A stretch of DNA of 8,475 nucleotides from Candidatus Firestonebacteria bacterium RIFOXYA2_FULL_40_8 (GTDB lineage Bacteria > Oederibacteriota > D2-FULL-39-29), in assembly GCA_001778355.1 (NCBI GenBank), contig MFGS01000070.1:1-8475 (forward strand), in the 5' to 3' direction. The notes beneath the pieces are model-generated. The model made no database searches. It was not told the DNA's origin and saw only the letters and a list, made by a program, of their open reading frames with translations. Below, piece by piece: positions 5,671-8,475 of the stretch; positions within the stretch are counted from its first letter, which is position 1, and every line of letters starts with the position of its first letter. A program made the translations under genes and the position numbers.

Positions 5671-6984
5671 TTACTTCAGGTTCCGCATGTCGAACACGCG
5701 CTTTGCCTTGCCTTCGCTTCTTTGTATTGACTTCGGTTCGACCAGCGTCACTTTTATCCTTATTCCTATTGCACGCTCAATATGACTCTCTATGTTATTC
5801 TTAATTTCTTCTATATGTCTTACTTCATCCGAGAACAACTTTTTTGAGGTTTCCACATGTACCTCAAGCTCGTCCAGCTGGTTAGGTCTGGTAATAATTA
5901 TCTTATAGTGCGGCTCAATTCCCGGTATTTCAAGTAAGGCTTTCTCAATCTGAGAAGGGAATACGATAACACCACGGATTTTCATCATATCATCAGATCT
6001 TCCGGTTATCCTGTCCATTTTCACGGTTGACCTGCCGCATTTACACACTCCATGCCTTAGACCGGTTATATCTTTTGTTCTAAACCGTATCATCGGTGTC
6101 CCTTCTCTTGTTAAAGTAGTAAGTACCAGTTCACCTTTGTGGCCTTCTGCTACCGGAAGAAGCGTGTCCGGAGTGATTATTTCAGGATAGAAATGATCTT
6201 CCTGCAGGTGGAGACCTGTTTTTTCAATACATTCCTGAGCAACTCCCGGGCCTATTATTTCGGTTAAACCATAGATATTCAGAGCCGTCAAGTGCAAACG
6301 TTTTTCTATTTCGTCACGCATTGTTTCTGTCCACATCTCAGCGCCAAAAACACCGGCTTTTAATTTGCATTTTTTCAGATCAATGCCTTCTTCCGCTGCA
6401 ACTTCTGCAAGATATAGTGTATAGGACGGAGTGCAGGTAAGTACTGTTGTTCCAAAGTCTCTCATAATCTCAAGCTGCCTTTTTGTATTTCCGGCGGATA
6501 TAGGTATAATATTCGCACCGATTTTTCTGGCGCCGTAATGAACTCCGAGACCACCTGTGAATAGACCATAACCGTACGCATTTTGCACCCAATCAGCTTT
6601 AGTTGTTCCTGCCATAGACAACGCACGTGCCATTACTTCACCCCAGAGTTCAATATCAGAAGCCGTATAGCCGACAACAACCGGACGCCCGGTTGTGCCG
6701 GAAGAAGTATGTATTTCCAGTATTTCTTCGTGAGGAACTGCGAACATCCCGAAAGGATAGGCACTTCTAAGATCATCTTTAGAAGTGTAAGGGAGCTTAG
6801 TAATATCTTTTAACGATTTTATATCAGAAGGCTTTACTTTTGCAGCATCAAAAGACTTTTTGTAGTAAGGAACATTCTCGTACGCGTACTTTACAATATG
6901 TTGAAGACGTTCCAGTTGTAAGAGTTCTCTTTCTTTCGGAAGCATGGATTCAGCTTTTGGATTCCAGATCAATTTATCAACCAT
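5671..6984 (-). CDS. paaK: Phenylacetate-CoA ligase (paaK-2)
   Basis: 437 residues, full length. Catalyses phenylacetate (or a related aryl acid) + ATP + CoA to aryl-CoA + AMP + PPi. Motifs in order: phosphate loop TSSGTTGRP (93-101), QNAYGYGLFTGG (134-145) with the aromatic residues typical of the aryl pocket, GAEMWTE (214-220), YGLTE (238-242), FRTKDIT with D305, CKCGR (314-318), GRSDDMMKIRGVIVFP (328-343) and EGKAKR (424-429) with predicted catalytic K426. The ATG at 6984 has AAAGGAGAG (6991-6999) upstream. It follows iorA on the same strand with a 120-nt gap filled by a palindromic repeat. The pairing with iorA suggests aryl-CoA exchange: IorAB makes or uses aryl-CoA from aryl-pyruvate while PaaK links it to the free acid. 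This is the more typical of the two PaaK paralogs in the window. Confidence 0.9.
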   Translation of the reverse strand: MVDKLIWNPKAESMLPKERELLQLERLQHIVKYAYENVPYYKKSFDAAKVKPSDIKSLKDITKLPYTSKDDLRSAYPFGMFAVPHEEILEIHTSSGTTGRPVVVGYTASDIELWGEVMARALSMAGTTKADWVQNAYGYGLFTGGLGVHYGARKIGANIIPISAGNTKRQLEIMRDFGTTVLTCTPSYTLYLAEVAAEEGIDLKKCKLKAGVFGAEMWTETMRDEIEKRLHLTALNIYGLTEIIGPGVAQECIEKTGLHLQEDHFYPEIITPDTLLPVAEGHKGELVLTTLTREGTPMIRFRTKDITGLRHGVCKCGRSTVKMDRITGRSDDMMKIRGVIVFPSQIEKALLEIPGIEPHYKIIITRPNQLDELEVHVETSKKLFSDEVRHIEEIKNNIESHIERAIGIRIKVTLVEPKSIQRSEGKAKRVFDMRNLK

Positions 6985-7005
6985 AAATATCTCTCCTTTA
7001 GTAAC

Positions 7006-7108
7006 GTTACGGGTCGCGGGTTACGAGTTACGGGTTTTACGCTATGGAGCTAATATAATAATAATTCATTGATGTAGAACCCGCTACTCGTAACCCGTCA
7101 CTCGTCAC
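7006..7108. repeat. 103-bp palindromic element, 31-bp arms of 7-bp units (copy 2)
   Basis: The left arm (7006-7036) is GTT plus units ACGGGTC, GCGGGTT, ACGAGTT, ACGGGTT. The right arm (7078-7108) is the inverted copy, pairing at 25 of 31 positions, and on the minus strand reads GTG plus ACGAGTG, ACGGGTT, ACGAGTA, GCGGGTT. The 41-nt loop is AT-rich with a TAATATAATAATAAT run and no inner stem or T-tract terminator. The right arm overlaps the iorA stop codon (7107-7105). The left arm ends 6 nt short of the paaK-2 ribosome site. Confidence 0.85.
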
Positions 7109-8475
7109 TTTTTTTTCGAAAGCACACACGGTCTTCTTGCTATTATTACATTCACTCCGTCTTCTTTATCTAAATTTTCTTTTATTAAAGCGGTTGTCTT
7201 TTCGATATTTATCGGATCTATCACGGTTACCGAAGTAACTCCGCTTGCTTTACACAGGTCTTCTAATATGACCTTCGGTACTTCATGGCCTTTCGCAGTT
7301 ATACCTATCAGAGGCGTCGGCTGGTGGCCGGTCATTGCCGTTGAAGAATTATCCAGTATCAAAACCGTTATATTTGCCCTATTGTAAACAGCGCTTATTA
7401 AAGCCGGAATTCCCATATGCATAAATGTAGAATCCCCAATAACACAGGCAACCCTTTTTATTCCCTGCCCCGCTATTCCTGCGGCTTTGGAAATACTTGC
7501 ACCCATGCAAAGACAGGAATCCAAAGCTTCTAAAGGCGGATTACACCCCAGAGTATAACAACCTATATCTCCTGCAGTGAAAGTAGGGTTTGCCGCTTTC
7601 AAAGCTTTATAAAGTTCTCTATGTCCGCAACCGGGACAAAGCACGGGAGGACGTTTAGGAAGCTCTTTAATCCCCGAAGAAACCGTCTGCTTTTTCAAAT
7701 AGACCCCGAGAGCATCAGCGCCCACTTCCCCGACCCTGTTTATTTCTCCCGTAATTTTACCTTTAACATTGGAATGGAACTTCCTGGCCATCTCTTCCAC
7801 TACAGGTTCACCCTCTTCGAGAACAACTACTTCGGTAAGTCCGGTAACAAAATCTTTAACCAATTTCTCATCCAGAGGATAGAAAGAGACTTTCAGCACC
7901 GCAAAATCTTCCGCGTATTCCATAGCATAATTGTAAGCGATCCCGCAGGCAATAATTCCTTTCTTTTGTTTATCCTTAAACACACTATTGTAAACCGCGC
8001 CGTCTTCCATTAAACCTTTCTGCTTTTCTACCAGAGCTTTATGCAGACGTACCACATTGGACGGCACAGCGATCAACTGGGCGGGATCTTTCTTAAGTGC
8101 AACTTTATTTTCTTCCCGCATTTCACCTTTTGTCACCGGAGAAGAAGTATGCGAAAGTTTTGTCAGACTCCGCAGCATCACCGGCATCTTGTATTTTTCA
8201 GAAAGGTCAAACGCCGCCATTACAAAATCTTTGGCTTCCTGGGAATCAGACGGTTCAAAAAGCGCAATTTTTGCAAAACGTGCAAATACCCGGGTGTCTT
8301 GTTCGTTCTGAGAAGAATAGGCCCCCGGATCATCGGCAACTACGACCACAAAACCGCCTTTGTTACCTAAATAAGCAGACGTCATTAAAGGATCAGCAGC
8401 CACGTTAAGTCCAACGTGCTTCATGGAAACCATTGCCCGCCTTCCGGTATAGGCCGCACCTACCGCAGTTTCATA
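7105..8475 (-). CDS. iorA: Indolepyruvate:ferredoxin oxidoreductase alpha subunit, 5' end outside window; C-terminal ferredoxin domain absent
   Basis: 456 residues are visible; the frame is open to the window edge (YETAVGAAYTGRRA precedes the Met at 8433), and roughly 55-60 N-terminal residues should lie outside. The enzyme oxidatively decarboxylates aryl-pyruvates to aryl-acyl-CoA with ferredoxin, or runs in reverse. Seen in order: MKHVGLNVAADPLMTSAYLG and ADDPGAYSSQNEQDTR, both hallmarks of the IorA pyrimidine-binding domain; CPGCGHRELYKAL (fragment about 280-292); and the thiamine-diphosphate region GDIGCYTLG (about 312) and GDSTFMHMG through LILDN (about 347-376). The protein stops at IARRPCVLSKKK. 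Family members normally continue about 70-100 residues with CxxCxxCxxxCP [4Fe-4S] motifs, which are missing here. The TGA lies inside the adjacent palindromic repeat. iorB is not between this gene and paaK-2. Confidence 0.9.
   Translation of the reverse strand, partial: YETAVGAAYTGRRAMVSMKHVGLNVAADPLMTSAYLGNKGGFVVVVADDPGAYSSQNEQDTRVFARFAKIALFEPSDSQEAKDFVMAAFDLSEKYKMPVMLRSLTKLSHTSSPVTKGEMREENKVALKKDPAQLIAVPSNVVRLHKALVEKQKGLMEDGAVYNSVFKDKQKKGIIACGIAYNYAMEYAEDFAVLKVSFYPLDEKLVKDFVTGLTEVVVLEEGEPVVEEMARKFHSNVKGKITGEINRVGEVGADALGVYLKKQTVSSGIKELPKRPPVLCPGCGHRELYKALKAANPTFTAGDIGCYTLGCNPPLEALDSCLCMGASISKAAGIAGQGIKRVACVIGDSTFMHMGIPALISAVYNRANITVLILDNSSTAMTGHQPTPLIGITAKGHEVPKVILEDLCKASGVTSVTVIDPINIEKTTALIKENLDKEDGVNVIIARRPCVLSKKK

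Noticed and set aside
7105..7120. Eight-A run (minus strand) at the end of iorA, A_AAA_AAG-like, as a programmed or sequencing frameshift hiding the ferredoxin domain
   Set aside because: The -1 frame runs about 26 residues through the repeat and stops in its loop; the +1 frame stops almost at once. Neither frame encodes CxxC motifs, so a frameshift would not restore the domain.
7621..8408. Several plus-strand open frames of 84-130 codons opposite iorA
   Set aside because: They are antisense to a strongly conserved gene, overlap each other in different frames, and show no family features.

Overview
The window reads as accessory metabolism from a Gram-negative (diderm) anaerobic or fermentative bacterium. 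An outer-membrane beta-barrel type protein with a signal peptide implies an outer membrane. A ferredoxin-dependent 2-oxoacid oxidoreductase subunit (IorA) and a lactate dehydrogenase point to anaerobic metabolism. Sigma-70-like promoters (TTGTCT-17-TATAAT and TTTACA-17-TATAAT) and strong AGGAGG ribosome sites are visible. The phylum cannot be fixed by eye; an uncultured lineage of the Omnitrophota/Elusimicrobiota kind is only a guess.

Layout. At 1-1807 (+) the C-terminal part of an SSS-family sodium:solute symporter is followed 1 nt later by a small outer-membrane-type beta-barrel protein, and the pair ends at a clear intrinsic terminator (1825-1857). At 1932-2891 (+) there is a complete L-lactate dehydrogenase with its own promoter and the residues expected of a fructose-1,6-bisphosphate-responsive enzyme. 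At 3038-4991 (+) a divergent phenylacetate-CoA ligase paralog (here paaK-1) is followed by a double-ACT-domain protein (ACT-1). On the minus strand, converging on this pair, iorA (8475-7105, N-terminus outside the window) is followed by a more typical phenylacetate-CoA ligase (paaK-2, 6984-5671) and a second double-ACT protein (ACT-2, 5567-5133). The two paaK-ACT modules are mirror images meeting at a bidirectional terminator.

How the genes may work together. PaaK-type ligases activate aryl acids to aryl-CoA. IorAB interconverts aryl-pyruvates and aryl-acyl-CoA with ferredoxin. Small ACT proteins are plausible amino-acid sensors or allosteric partners. Together they fit arylacetate salvage or fermentation of aromatic amino acids. 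iorB is not in the window, and this IorA ends before the C-terminal [4Fe-4S] ferredoxin-like domain normal for the family.

The most unusual content is intergenic. Almost every gap holds an element built from short degenerate tandem units (7, 8 or 9 bp), in three cases arranged as long inverted repeats, starting at or within about 10 nt of a stop codon. Two elements share the same 31-bp arm (30 of 31 identical between their best arms). One carries a terminator hairpin nested at its centre, and another supplies the iorA stop codon exactly where the ferredoxin domain would be expected to begin.
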